Below, piece after piece: positions 1 to 13,400 of a stretch of 64,000 nt of DNA. Under the pieces are notes generated by a model, which did no database searches, was not told the origin of the DNA, and was given only the letters and a program-made list of their open reading frames with translations. The stretch is taken from the NCBI GenBank assembly GCA_907165065.1, contig OU015524.1, positions 123,602,760-123,666,759 on the forward strand, in the 5' to 3' direction. Within the stretch, counting starts at the first letter, position 1. Each line of letters begins with the position of its first letter. Origin of the DNA: Caprimulgus europaeus (taxonomy: Eukaryota; Chordata; Aves; Caprimulgiformes; Caprimulgidae). Both the position numbers and the translations under genes were made by a program.

Positions 1-52
1 ATGAGCTTTCGAGGTCCCTTCCAATCCCTGACACTCTGTGATTCTGTGACTT
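1..52 (+). mobile_element. CR1: CR1 LINE 3' end fragment
   Basis: The window opens in the last ~50 bases of a CR1 copy: the 'aggtcccttccaa' segment followed by the degenerate 'tctgtgattctgtgac' tail. The sense 3' end points right, and the rest of the copy lies outside the window. Confidence 0.75.
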
Positions 53-103
53 TGGGAAGATTTGGCCATGGGGTGCCTGAGGCCTCTTGGTGTTGGCTTC
101 AGT

Positions 104-431
104 ACCTGAAGGGGCTACAAGAAAGCTGGGGAAGGACTTTTCATAAGGACAGTTAATGACAGGACAAGGGGGAATGGCTTTAAGCTGAAAGAGGGGAGGT
201 TTAGATGAGATATTGGGAAGAAATTCTTCACTGTGAGGGTGGTGAGACCCTGGCCCAGGTTGCCCAAGGAAGTTGTGGCTGCTCCTCCCTGGAAGTGTTC
301 TGGGCCAGGTTGGATGAGGCTTTGAGCAACCTGGTCTAGTGGAAGGTGTCCCTGCTGCTGGCAGGGGGGGTGGGACTGGATGAGCTTTAAGGTCCCTTCT
401 AACCCAAACCATTCCATGATTCTATGATTCA
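104..431 (+). mobile_element. CR1: CR1 LINE, 5'-truncated
   Basis: About 330 bases match the terminal CR1 consensus as seen in the other copies of this window. It contains 'aagaaattcttcactgtgag', the 'ggatgaggctttgagcaacc' block and a terminal 'ccatgattctatgattca' tail. Orientation is plus. No coding capacity. Confidence 0.85.
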
Positions 432-1890
432 GTTAATCCCAGCCTGCTGGAAAGGGGGTGTAGCTGATGTCCCCCCTGAAAAACCAGCGAGGAAGGATGC
501 AGAAGACTAGCAGTCCACATGCAGAGAGCACTCAACCCTGAGGCTTTCAGAGCCACTCTCTCTATTAGCATCACCCAGGCTCTCTCATTGAATCTGTCCC
601 CCTTTCCCTCTCCCTAAACGCTCCCCAAACAACTCAAACATCAATGGAAGGCAGGAGAAATGGCCAGGCTTTGTCTCCCTGAAGAGGTTTTCCATTGAGC
701 TCCATCAGGTCAGTCAATGGTGAGGACCATTTGCACATCTCTCTTTGTGAAGGAGCAGCCTTGAGTTGAAACACCACTCGAGGGACCCTGAATGAAATGT
801 GCCTTCACCTCTTCCACGTGGCACTCAGCGCCCGTCTCCGCCTCTGACGCTGATCATCTGGATGAGGGTTGGGTGGGTTGAGGTGGTTTTTGGTTGTTTT
901 GGGTTTTTTTAACCCAAGAATAATGGAGAAATGAAAATAAAAGGGAAAGGAGTTGGAGGAGGAGAGGTCAGATCCATTTAGGAGCCCAACCATTTATGGG
1001 GAAAGTGCCTCCTGAGTGGTCACACAAAAGGATCTGGCGGTACCTAGCTCCATCCATCCATCCATCCCTCCTCCATCTCCTCTCCCCCACCACCTCTGGC
1101 CATGAAAAAAGGGGAACCAGCACTGTAAGGCCTCGGTGAAAGCCAAGGATAATGGATTTCATTGTAGACAAGCTCGTTAAATGTCCATCCACTCGTGTGC
1201 AATAAAGGAGAGCTGGGCTTTAGCTAATTGTGCTGGAGGAGCTCTTGGCTGGGATCCAAGAGTGAGATGTTCCCCTTGGTCCCCTGCCTCAATCCCCTCC
1301 CCCTCCCCCCCATAAAAAGCAAACTATGGGGTGAATTCATCTCATGACCATGTTGGTGTCTACCACTGCATCCTTTTTCTCTCCAGTGTCCATGGGGTGG
1401 CTCAGGAGGGTGAAAGTCTACATCTGGCCAAAGGAACAACTCTTGTGGTGGTGGAATGGGGTTTGTTGGTGCAGCAGTGGGATCCAGCCCAAAGAGAAGT
1501 ATCAGCACTGAGAAGTCTTCACCTCCATCATGTCCACACAGACCACCACTCCTCCCTTCCCTGCAATGACCTTTTTTCTGGCACCCTCCTGCCCCCAGCC
1601 CCATTTCCCCATCCTCTGCCCATGGTGTCCCTTCTCTTGCAGTCCCTCATGGTAGAACTTTGCTAACTGATCTCAAGGTCCTTCTCCCCATGGTTTTACT
1701 ACTCTCCAGGCTGGCTTCCTGCCACAGCTCCTGGGAAGATGCTTCAGCCTTATTTTTCTCTCCCACAAGTGGCTGTTGGAGCAAAGCCACAACCACACCT
1801 GACAAAGAGCAGAGGGGTGACTTGGCTGGAGCCAGCAGGTGAGATGAGGTGGGATTTTTGGAGTAATCCAGGTCCCTGCTCCAGCAAGGT
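432..1890. other. Non-genic interval upstream of the fibrinogen-like gene
   Basis: I see no gene, no convincing exon and no clear CR1 here. The only notable item is a short (ATCC)n run near 1050-1070. Open frames on both strands are short and low-complexity, without recognisable domains. Confidence 0.5.
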
Positions 1891-2194
1891 GAGGTGTCCT
1901 CAGGAGATCCTCCTGGCTGGGGGGAGCTGAGGTGTCCTCAGGAGATCCTCCTGGCTGGGGGGAGCTGAGGTGTCCTCAGGAGTTCCTCCTGGCTGGGGGG
2001 AGCTGAGGTGTCCTCAGGAGATCCTCCTGGCTGGGGGGAGCTGAGGTGTCCTCAGGAGATCCTCCTGGCTGGGGGGAGCTGAGGTGTCCTCAGGAGATTC
2101 TCCTGGCTGGGGGGAGCTGAGGTGTCCTCAGGAGATCCTCCTGGCTGGGGGGAGCTGAGGTGTCCTCAGGAGATCCTCCTGGCTGGGGGGAGCT
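1891..2194. repeat. 38-bp minisatellite, 8 copies
   Basis: Eight head-to-tail units of 38 bases beginning 'gaggtgtcctcaggagatcc' and ending 'ggctggggggagct'. The units are nearly identical, with single substitutions such as 'agttcc' or 'agattc'. They are followed by a broken 'gagatgatctc' start of a further unit. Confidence 0.95.
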
Positions 2195-3229
2195 GAGATG
2201 ATCTCTTCCCTTCCTGGGCTGGTTCTCTCTGTTCATTAGAGTGTGTGAGCTTGGGGCAGGCTCTGCTCACATGGGGGACTTGTTGCTGGGGTGTCTTCTT
2301 CTCCAAGCCACCCTAGGTGGTGGATATGGACAAAGACAACAAATAAAAACCTTTTCCTAAGGTTTTCCTGAGCTGAAAGCAAAGCCAGGAGCTGGTTGTG
2401 GGCTGGTGCTCTGAACCCTAGAGCTAAACTCTGATTTCATCCTTCTCAGGTGAAGAGAAACTGGATCCCCCAGGCTGGATCTGGGGAAGTCAGGGCTGGA
2501 CATGGTCCCACCATGACACCTAGAGTTGGGATGCTCAGGTGTCCTCTCCTTACCACACACAAACCCACAGCCTTGCTGGGGACCACCAACCATGCAGGAG
2601 GGTCCTCTCCACGGAGGTGACACCTCCTCCAAAGGACACTCACGTGGACACCTGGGATAGCTGTAGGAGGACCAGTGAGGTTCAGCACCTCTCCAAACCA
2701 CCCAAGCAGATGTTTGCTAATGAAACTCTCCTTCTCCAGGTGGTTCCTCTGGTTTTGGAGGCCATCTGAGCTGGTTTGAGTATTTCCTTTGTGGGGAATC
2801 AGTTTGGGAACATCACCTGGACCCAACAGCCAATGGTTTTGTGCCATATGAAACTGTCTGGTTCCACCTTGTGTGTCTACAGCTGGGTGATGAGAACATG
2901 TCATGAAGGAAGCCTGGTGACATCACTCCTCTGAAAAAGCAAAGAGGAAGCCCTGGGCTAGTGAATACAATAAATGATGGTGGTTCCCTGCCCTGAGCCC
3001 CCGTTTCTGACCAGGTTGGGAAGGTCTCCCCCTCAAAACTGATCACTACCTGCTGGATGAACCTGCCCTCTCCTCAAAACACATCCCTGGGGTGGGATGG
3101 GATGTTTCTAGGAGAGGAGGAGTCACATCTTCCTGCCAAGCCACCAGCTTAATCCCTCATGTGCTGATAAGGTCACGCCAGGACCCACGTTCCTCCCTCC
3201 CATGAGTCTTCTGAGACCTGTGGCTCTCT
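2195..3229. other. Non-genic interval, proximal upstream of a candidate promoter
   Basis: No exon or repeat family could be supported. The interval leads into the TATA-containing segment at 3236. Confidence 0.4.
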
Positions 3230-3235
3230 TGACTC

Positions 3236-3370
3236 TATTTATAGTGCCATGATAGGATCAGGGGGAATAAGCACTTAGTGTCCCCTCAATCCCACCCCAC
3301 TCCCCATCACCAGTCAGTGCTCGCTGCTCTCTGCTCCTGCTGCTGGAGAGCCTGACCAGGACTTTGGAAG
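3236..3370 (+). promoter_or_regulatory. Candidate TATA promoter and non-coding exon 1 of the fibrinogen-like gene
   Basis: A TATTTATA box lies at 3236-3243. About 25-30 bases on begins a stretch that ends in a consensus donor (TTGGAAG|GTATGT, GT at 3371). The layout fits a tissue-specific TATA promoter plus a ~100-base 5' UTR exon (roughly 3267-3370). A good acceptor follows (polypyrimidine then cag at 4001-4003), and another sits at 4308-4310. Either could open the exon that holds the start codon. No transcript evidence is available, so exon 1 is inferred. Confidence 0.45.
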
Positions 3371-4409
3371 GTATGTTTGGAGCTGGGGTGTTGCTTGTTG
3401 GAAGTTGGGGTGGTGTTGGGGGAGTTGTGACATCCCTCCTGGTTCCTCATCCTCGCTGGAGTTGGGATGGTTTTTGGTCAGGAGAAACCTTGGGAGCGTG
3501 ATGCTGTGGTGGGAAGCATCAGGCAGGGATCAGAGGTCAGATCTGGCTGCAAAGGGGACCCAATTTCTCCAGGTAAAAGGGACCAGGTTGTGTATTTGTC
3601 TCACCTGGATGGTGGCCAGGCCACCATCCCTCCATCCTACCTTGGACCTGAGCTCATATGGGACAATCAGCCCATGGACAAGGTCCATCCAGACTGCCCC
3701 TGAGATGGGCTGGTGGTCTAACCCTGCCCAAGGATGGGTTGGTGGCCTGGGCTCCCCATGTAGATGCCATCATTCACTTTATAACTCCATTATCATTACA
3801 TCTGCCAAGAAGAAGTCATCCCCAGGGACATGGAGAGAGCCCCAACTCTGTGCCCTGTGTTCCTGGGCCATGGAGATGGCTGGAGGGGGCAAGGGAAGGT
3901 GGGAGGACCTGTCAGTTTGCTGTGGGTGGGATGCATGGTGGGGAGGGTTGGTTGCTCACCCTTCCTCTCCATCACTGTCTCCTTGCTCTGGTTCCCATTT
4001 CAGCTGTAGCAGGATGCCCTGTCTAGAGGAGCCACCTCCCTTCTGTGCATGGTCCTGCATGGACAGAAAGCCCTACCTGAAGGTCTGACCACCCCCAGCC
4101 AGACCTCAACACCCCCCAAAGCCAACCAGCAGCTCTGCAGGAGGGGAAACACAGCCCAGGAATCTGGTAGAGCTTGGCCAAGAGAGCAAAGGAGCTCCCA
4201 CCAGAGCTGGTCCCAGCACAGGGAGCCACCAGGAAGGATGCTCTATGGGGACAGGTGGGTCCCTTGCCTGCAGTGACCCCCTTGGCAGGAGCTCTGGGTT
4301 CTCTACAGATGCTCTGTCCCCATATAGCTGCAACCTCACCCAGTAGCTCTTGGGAGAAGACCCAGTGTTATACCCTGGAGGTTTCCACCTTTCTCCTCAA
4401 CACTGTTTG

Positions 4410-7400
4410 ATGATGATGAGACACGTGGGCTCACCCCTGAGGACCATCCTCACCTGCCTGATGGAGATCAATCCCAACATCAGCTCAGCCAAGGTGGGTT
4501 TCTTCTCCCTCATCCTCGTGGCCACGCTGAGCAGCCCCTCGCTGCAGAAACCCTTGCCAGTGGCTTACAGAGACCATGAAGGTCCTCAGGAGAGCAAGGG
4601 CTTGATCCAGTGTGGAGAATACAGCAACCAGGTGTTACCCAATGGGCTCTGTAAGATCGTGGCCACCTTGCCACAGAGGGATGAGCAGAGATGCCCGGAC
4701 ATGTTCCGTTGCACTGATGAGGTGTCCTACTGGCTCCATGAGAATGAAGAACGTAAGCAACAGGTCCTGGAGTTGAGGGAGCTGATCTCAGAGCTACAAG
4801 AGGAGCTGAGGATCCACAGACACCACATCAAAGTCCTCGAGGTTCAGGTAAAGGACTGCTCTTTCACAGAATGGGACCATGCAGGTGTCCACAGACCCTT
4901 CCCATGGTCTCTTCCAGCAGTTGCAGGGGGGGGACATCTGGTGAAGCATGGGGTGTTGTTCTGACCATGGGCTGGGATATTCATTAAGCTCCAGCTGCTC
5001 CTACTGTGATGGCTCAGGAGCCTTCCAGGGCTGAGCTTTCTGAACATTAACCACCAACCCTTCAGTGTTTTATCATCTGTGCCATCTCCTCCACCTTCCA
5101 GCCTGTCTAGGAGGGGTTGCAGATCCATCCTGTGTAAGTTCCAGGCAAACTCAAGGAGAAACTTCTTTCCTGTGGGACAGGCTGCCCAGAGAGGGTGTGG
5201 AGTCTCCATCTCTGGAGATGTTCAAACCCACCTGGACACTTTCCTGTGCAACCTGGTGTAGGGACCCTGCTTTGGCAGGGGGGTTGGACTGGATGATCTC
5301 CTGAGGTCCCTTCCAACCCCACCAGGCTGTGACTCTGTGATCCCATTGCCCATGTCAGGATCCCAGACCAGACTTGGAGCTTTGGGTGGCCAGTGAAGGA
5401 CCACATCTCTGATAGCCACAGCTGAGCAGGAGAATCCCTGACCTTCAGCCTGCAACACCCTCCCTGCAGTCTCCTTTCTGGTGCTCATCCCATCCTGGCT
5501 TAGATCACCAACCCCACAGCCTGAAACTTCTTGCTCACAGAGATTCTCCACCTTTTTTTGGCACCTCTGAAGCTCCCAGATGTTTGGCACCACCCTAACC
5601 AAGAGGTCTTTGTTCTCCTGACTTCCCACCTTCATCCCCTGGTGATTTTGTCCTTTAGGACAGTCTCATGTGTCCTTCCTCAACCCCAGCTCCTTGTGCT
5701 GGTCCCAGAACACATCTCTGTGGTACCTGGAGCAGAATTAGGCCCACACAGTCCCACAAGCCCATAATACTCCTGATAATCATGTTTCCCCCTTATCTGC
5801 TGCAGGGTTCAGGTGGACCTTGCTCAAGGCCATGTCCCAGCAGGTCCCTTCCTGGCCCATGGGCAGTGGTTGAAGCCTCTGCTCTCCCTTCTGTCTCCCT
5901 CATCACCCACCTGGTAATTATTTCTAATAAATCCATATTTTTTTTAGTTTATGGCCCTTTTCCTGCTATTTGTTGGGTTTTTTGGTTCAGAAGCATCCTT
6001 AGATGCCCTCACACCATACCCTGACACCCCAACCCATGCCTGGCAGCTGGGGAGAAGCCAGTGGACAAAGGATGCTCCTGGAGCAGCACCAAAGGGTGGG
6101 ATTCCTCCTTCCCACCTCCATGCCATGGTGTCTGAGATCCAGCAGAGCTCGTAGAGATCTGAGCAGTGAATGCAGACACAGATGCTGCTAGGACCTCTTG
6201 GATGACTACTGGAGGATGGGATGAGTTAGGAGAGGTGGTTTCTCCTCAACAGGAGTCCAGGTGGGCAGTGCTGATGGAGATGTGTCTGCTGTGGGGTGCT
6301 GCTGGGCTCCTCACCCTACAAGGAGAGCAGAGGGACACAAGGTTCATCCAGGTGTCCTGGAGCAGCCAGGTCCCAGGTCCTACCTAGATGTCTTCAAGTG
6401 GTTCATACTTGGAGAACAGTGCCAGCAACCTCTGTGCCACCAAGACAGTGCTCCCCTGAGATCTTTTGAGATCATTTATGGAGTTTTAGATCTCAACTAG
6501 AAAAAGCCCTGAGCAACTGGGTCTAGCTTGGTCAAATTGACTTGGCTTTCTGTAGGAGAACTGGGCTGGAGACCTCCAGACATTTCTTCTAACCTCTAAA
6601 AAAAAGTTAAAAGGATGGGAGGCCTGGAGGAAAAAGGCAGAAACCCAAAATCTGGAGAGTTTGTTTGATGGCCATGAGTGTGTCCTGTCACCCTCCAAGC
6701 CCTGGAGGGTGGGAAAGCGAGATGCAGAGCTCAATGCTGCTAGAACTGAATGGAGGAAACCAGAAGCTGCTGAGCTGCTCCCCACCAGCACTGGGACTCT
6801 TCCATAAAGAGTTTTCCTGCTTGGTTGGTCTGGACACTTCCCAACCCTTGTGCCCAGCCTGGGAAGTTGGACACTTTCCTCCTGCATCTCCTCACACCTC
6901 CTGGCAGCCACCCTGCCCGATTCCCTGCTGTGTCAGCTGGGGTAGGTCTTCTCCACCCCCATTCCTCCCACCCAGGAACTGTTGCTTCTTGAATCCATCT
7001 TCATAAATCAGCTCCTGGCTGCTGCTGGTTGATCTCCCTGGGGTTTGGTGTCAGTTATTTCTCCAGGAGCTCAGTGTGGGCTTATCCACCTGAGTGGAGA
7101 CATCTCCACAGCATCCCTGTCTGAGCTGAGTGAGAGCAACAGGTTCTTCCAGGTCACAGCTCCTCTCAGGCTCATGGTGACACCCAGGTGGGATCAGATG
7201 GGTTGACCCCATCTCTACCACGAAAGGAACCCCCTCATCCAGCCTTCCCTTGGGGTCCTTTGCAGCTGGGTGGTTGGGGCATGGACAAAGCAGGACCCCA
7301 CTGATCAGGAGACATCCCTGAGCCCATGGGAGCAGAGGGGTGCAGGGGGGGAGCAGAGGGGTGCAGGGAGGGGAGCAGAGGGGTGCAGGGGGGGAGCAGA

Positions 7401-10400
7401 GGGGTGCAGAGAGGGGAGCAGAGGGGTGCAGGGAGGGGAGCAGAGGGGTGCAGGGGGGGAGCAGAGGGGTGCAGGGAGGGGAGCAGAGGGGTGCGGGGAG
7501 GGGAGCAGAGGGGAGCAGGGAGGGGGGCAGAGGGGTGCGGGGAGGGGAGCAGAGGGGTGCAGGGGGGGTGCACAGGGGTGCAGGGAGGGGAGCAGAGGGG
7601 AGCAGGGAGGGGGGCAGAGGGGTGCAGGGAGGGGAGCAGAGGGGTGCAGGGGGGGTGCACAGGGGTGCAGGGAGGGGAGCAGAGGGGTGTGGGGAGGGGA
7701 GCAGAGGGGTGCAGGGGGGGGTGCACAGGGGTGCAGGGAGGGGAGCAGAGGGGTGCAGAGAGGGGAGCAGAGGGGAGCAGGGAGGGGGGCAGAGGGGTGC
7801 GGCGAGGGGAGCAGAGGGGTGCAGGGAGGGGAGCAGAGGGGTGCAGGGGGGAGCAGAGGGGTGCAGGGAGGGGAGCAGAGGGGTGCGGCGAGGGGAGCAG
7901 AGGGGTGCAGGGAGGGGAGCAGAGGGGTGCAGGGGGGAGCAGAGGGGTGCAGGGAGGGGAGCAGAGGGGTGCGGGGAGGGGTGCAGGGTGGGGAGCAGAG
8001 GGATGCAGGGTGGGGAGCACAGGGGTGCTGGGAGGGGAGCAGAGGGGTGCAGGGTGGGGAGCAGAGGGGTGCAGGGAGGGGGGCACAGGGGTGCAGAGAG
8101 GGGAGCACAGGGGTGCAGGAAGGGGAACACAGAGATGCAGAGAGGGGAGCACAGGGGTGCAGGAAGGGGAACAGAGGGGTGCAGGGAGGGGAACACAGGG
8201 GTGCGGGGAGGGGAGCACACGGGTGCAGGGAGGGGAACACAGAGATGCAGAGAGGGGAGCACAGGGGTGCAGGGAGGGGAGCACAGGGGTGCAGGGAGGG
8301 GAGCAGCATCAGGACACCACCACGATGATGGTCTGGTTGTGCTGTTTTTAATCAGCCACAGGATAAAAACCCCAAAACTCCAAAGGTATCAACTGTGGAG
8401 GAGGGAGCTGTCTGGGATAAAGCATCGTGGGGTTTACTGGGAGAGCTGCTGCGTGGGTGGGAGGAGCTGGAAGAAACCTGTGTCCGTCACAGCTCGCAGA
8501 GCAGGTGGAGGGGATGGGTGATTTGTGGTGGAGCTGGAGATGTTGCAGCCCTGAGAGGGAAAGCACTGTGTTACTGCAGGCAGGTTGGTGTGGTGGTTTC
8601 ATCTCAACCCATCTCAGAAAAAACTGTGCTGGTGTCACTGGGGCAGCACTGGGCTGGTGTCACTGGGAGCACTGGGCTGGTGTCACTGGGAGCACTGGGC
8701 TGGTGTCACTGGGCAGCACTGTGCTGGTGTCACTGGGAGCACTGGGCTGGTGTCACTGGGAGCACTGGGCTGGCAGCCAAACCCAGCCGCTCGCTCACTG
8801 CCCACCCAGGGCACAGGGGAGAGAATTGGGGGGCAGGGGAAGGAGACTCGTAGGGGAGAGGAGAACAAGTTAATAACAGAAATAAAACAATAATTAAATA
8901 ATAATGAGATTAAGATAATAATGATAATAGTAATCAAATATGCAAATGAGCGCTGCCCAGGGCCAGTGCTCAGCACCCGCCCACCCAGCCCGGCCCGTGC
9001 CCAGAGAACGATCCCGGAGCAGCGACAATCCCGACCCGAAACCGCAATCCCGGGAGAGCCAGAGCCCGAGCCAGAGCCAGAGAGAGCCAGAGAGGAAGAG
9101 CCCCTCATGGATCTCCTGCCCATGGGGGACAGGAGCTGGAACAGCCCCTTGGCAGAGCCCAGTGCCCATGGAGCTGATCCATGGCAATGTTCCTCACCCC
9201 TGAGATCTTGCACTTTGCAGCCCAGCAAAACACAAAGTCCTTTGACTTCCAGCGCCAGTTGCAAACATCAGGATGTTCTCAGCGTTTCTCTGCTCCCAAA
9301 TCCCAGCTGAACCCAACCCCCAGCGCTGTTCTGGCTGCTGAACAGAACCAGCTCTGGCCCAGCTCACACCAGGACAGATGGGCTTTTAGCAGGGCCATGC
9401 AGGTGATGCTCAAGCACTGTTGGGAAGGATGTTCTAGAGCTGCCATCAGTTCTTGGTGCAATCACCCAGCGGTGGGGATGCCATCTCCTGGGGACAGCAA
9501 GCTGAGGCAGGAATGGGGACCGAGGTGTGAGCTGGGAGCAGCTGGAAGGGGAGAAAACGTACCCTGGGCATCAAACTCCTTCCAGCTGAAGGAAACCCCA
9601 ACCCTCAGCAGTGTCACTGCAAGCAGTGATGAGTCAAGTGCCACATCTCTGTGTCCCCAGGGGTATTTAATGAGCCACACACCTGCACGAACACCTGACC
9701 ACCCAGATTTACCCCTGATGCTGGGGACAGGGAGGTGAGAAAATAAACTCATTTATTTTCAGGGTCTTGGGGTGACTTGTGAGGCTGAGGCAGTGACATC
9801 GAGTGGGTGATGGAAGAAATGTCCCCATCGAGGGGGACAGGGAAGGGCAGTGCTGGTGGAGAACCAGCATGACTCCACCACAGATGAGGGTCTGGGATTG
9901 CTGGACCCTCAAGAGGAATTTGGGACACAGTGGAGAGGTGTTGGATTGTCCAGGGGAGGGAGCAGGGGGGTTCCTAGGATGCTGTGGGATTTTGGAGGTG
10001 CTGTTTCAGGCTTGCTCTGCCATCTAATGGACAGGGAGCACTGAACAAGAGAGGTGAGGGTGTCTACAGTGACCATGTATCTTGGAGCATGTTCAGTGTG
10101 TCCTGATGGGGCTCGAGGTGCTCATCTCATGGTCTGAGCTGTGGGCATCTCCAGCCAGCTTGGATGTATATTTTATATAGGTTCATAAACAGATTGCCCT
10201 AAAAACAACCAGGAAAATGGTTGTTGAGGTCCTGCATCACATCTGCTCCTTGCATAGCCTGGTCATTGCTGTTTGCAGGACACCAAGAGGAGGAGGTGGC
10301 TCATCATGCAACGTGTTGATAAGCTGTGGAACCATATAAAACATTACAGGATTCAAAGGGAGATTGGACAACTTTGTGGAAAGAAAACCCAACTGTGGTT

Positions 10401-13400
10401 GCTAAATACATAGAGGCCACGTCCAGGTTGCAAGGGGTTGCAAAGTGAAGGGTGTTGAGGTAGAGTGGGGGGAGAGCTGCTGGGCACAGAGGGACCTGGG
10501 GGTGTTGGGCAACAGCAGCTGAACAGGAGTCAGCAGAGTGCCCAGGTGGCCAAGAAGGCCAAGGGCATCCTGGCCTGGATCAGCACCAGTGTGGCCAGTA
10601 GGAGCAGGGAAGTTCTCTTCCCCCTGCACTGGGCACTGGTGAGGCCACAGCTCGAGTGCTGGGTTCAGTGTTGGGCCCCTGAGTCCAAGAAGGACCTGGA
10701 GGTGCTGGAGCGTGTCCAGAGAAGGGAACGGAGCTGGGGAAGGGTCTGGAGCACAAGTGTGCTGAGTTCAGGCTGAGGGAACTGGGGGTGTTGAGCCTGG
10801 AGAAAAGGAGGCTGAGGGGAGACCTTGTGGCTCTGTCCAAGTCCCTTGGAGGAGGGTGAAGAGAGGTGGGGGTGGGTCTGTTCAAGCAAGGAGCAAGGGA
10901 CAGGACAAGAGGAAATGGGCTCCAGTTGTGGCCAGGGCAGTTGAGATGGGATGTGAGGAAGAATTTCTTTGCTGAAAGGGTTCTGAGGCATTGGAAGGGG
11001 TTGCCCAGGGCAGTGGTGGAGTCCCCATCCCTGGAGGGATTGAAGAGTGGTGTAGACACAGTGCTGAGGGACAGGGGTCAGTGGGGACTGGTCAGTGTTG
11101 GGTTCATGGTTGGACTCCATGATCTGAAAGGGCTTTTCCAGTCCAGGCCATTCTGGGACCCTGTGTTTGGAGAGTCATTCCATGTTCTTGTCTTGCTCTT
11201 GCAGTCCTACACTTGCCTGGTCATGCCCTACCTGCACCCAAGCTTGGGAACATCAAGCTGCCTGTGGCTACCACGGTGGGCTGGGGGCTGATGCATGGTG
11301 AGGGTGAGGGTGCAGGCACCATTCTTGATGCCCTTGCTCTTTGTAATGCTCCTCTACCCTTTTATTCCCCTGTGTGCCCATCCCTGGGAGGTCCCAGGGT
11401 CACACTGGTCCCCAGGTATCCCCTTCATCCCACCTTTCTCCTTGTCCACAGCAGGAGGAGGTGACCAGCCAGAACCACAGCCTGGTCCAGCGTGTCCAAG
11501 ACCTGGAGCAGCGGTCCAGCGAGGCCAGCACCCTGCAGCACATCCAGGCCACCCTGCTCTATGACATGCAGGCTCAGATCAACAACATCTCCGTCCTGAC
11601 TGACTGGGCCTGGCGTAACCCCACCTGCCTTGGACCTGCTGAGATGAGGCTACAGGAGGAGATGCACCATCCAGGTGATGGAGAGGTGTTGGGGCTAACT
11701 GGGAGGGGATGCTTTGCCCTTTGAACCTCTCTCTTGAGGGATTGTAGAGCAAGGGAGTGGGGAAAAGGTTTTAAATCCACTTTGTATTGGCCAAGAGTCT
11801 GATCTCACCCAACTTGCCTTCCCAAGGGAACAAGGAAGGCTCCTCAGAACAATGGACACCTCTGGGGATGGCTTCCATGCCATGGAGGAGGGGGCCCTGT
11901 CCCTCAGTGGCTGCTTTATCTCTCCATGGATGGTGTGAGATGCTCACAAGGACCAGCTGTGCTGGTGTCACTGGGCAGCACTGGGCTGGTGTCACTGGGA
12001 GCACTGGGCTGGTGTCACTGGCAGCACTGGGCTGGTGTCACTGGGAGCACTGGGCTGGTGTCACTGGGAGCACTGGGCTGGCAGCCAAACCCAGCCGCTC
12101 GCTCACTGCCCACCCAGGGGACAGGGGAGAGAATTGGGGGGCAGGGGAAGGAGACTCGTAGGGGAGAGAAGAACAAGTTCATCAGGGAAATAAAACAATA
12201 CTTAAAATAATAATGATATTAAGATAATAATGATAATAGTAATAGTAATACAATATGCAAATGAGCGCTGCCCAGGGCCAGTGCTCAGCACCCGCCCACC
12301 CAGCCCGGCCCGTGCCCAGAGAACGATCCCGGAGCAGCGACAATCCCGACCCGAAACCGCAATCCCGGGAGAGCCAGAGCCCGAGCCAGAGCCAGAGAGA
12401 GCCAGAGAGGAAGAGCCCCTCATGGATCTCCTGCCCATGGGGGACAGGAGCTGGAACAGCCCCTTGGCAGAGCCCAGTGCCCATGGAGCTGATCCATGGC
12501 AATGTTCCTCACCCTTGAGATCTTGCACTTTGCAGCCCAGCAAAACACAAAGTCCTTTGACTTCCAGCGCCAGTTGCAAACATCAGGATGTTCTCAGCGT
12601 TTCTCTGCTCCCAAATCCCAGCTGAACCCAACCCCCAGCGCTGTTCTGGCTGCTGAGCAGAACCAGCTCTGGCCCATGATTAAAATGATGTTGGTTGTGG
12701 TGGTGTGCCCCATCCTCCAGGCTGTGCACTGAACCTGGTGTTTCTCTCCTGTCTCTCTCAGAGGTGAAACAGGCCAAGACCTGTCCCATCGATTGTGCTT
12801 CTGTTTACTACAACGGGCTCCGGCGTTCTGGTGTCTACAGCATCATGCCCTTGGTTGGAGAGACACCTATAGAGGTGCTGTGTGAGATGGACACTGAAGG
12901 TACTACTGCAAGGAGACACCTACAACATCTTCCAGCAGAGTTTTGGGTGGGATTTGTCTAACCTAAGAGTTCTATCTTATAGAGTTATTCTGAGGCTACT
13001 TTATAAGTGAGAGCAACATCTCCAGAAGGGTTCTTCTCCAGGGAACTCATCTTCTCTGCTGGCTACAGAAGGAATTTGGATGAATAGTTCAAACCAGGCG
13101 TTATGGGTGGAATTCTGCTGCCTAAATACAGACATTTAATGCTCTTTGAGATGTCCTCATGCATCTGAGATATTTCCACCATGCTAGTGGATATGACACA
13201 GGGCTTAGGGATAAAGAAGCCCTTCTGGAGTAGCAGTTGGTCATTGGGAGGTACCTGGAGGATCTCTGGGTAGTTGAGGGCTATGTATGGACAACCACTA
13301 ATTGTAGCTGTGCTGAAGTGAAGGTGGGGGAGATAGATCCTCTTCCACAGATATTTTGGAGTGTAAATGAGGGAAGAGGTGACCTTCCATCCCCTTGCTG

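Noticed and set aside
7051..8521. Open frames of 330-400 codons on both strands (Gly/Arg/Gln- or Pro/Ser/Cys-rich)
   Set aside because: They are translations of the G-rich minisatellite, present in several frames at once with no start context, domain or splice support.
10465..10776. Possible small protein genes in CR1 stretches
   Set aside because: The same translations recur at 49762, 51286 and 55748 because all are CR1 3' segments.
8589..12683. A full endogenous retrovirus with paired LTRs
   Set aside because: The DNA between the two LTR-like blocks contains a host coding exon and a CR1 copy, and no gag, pol or env sequence.
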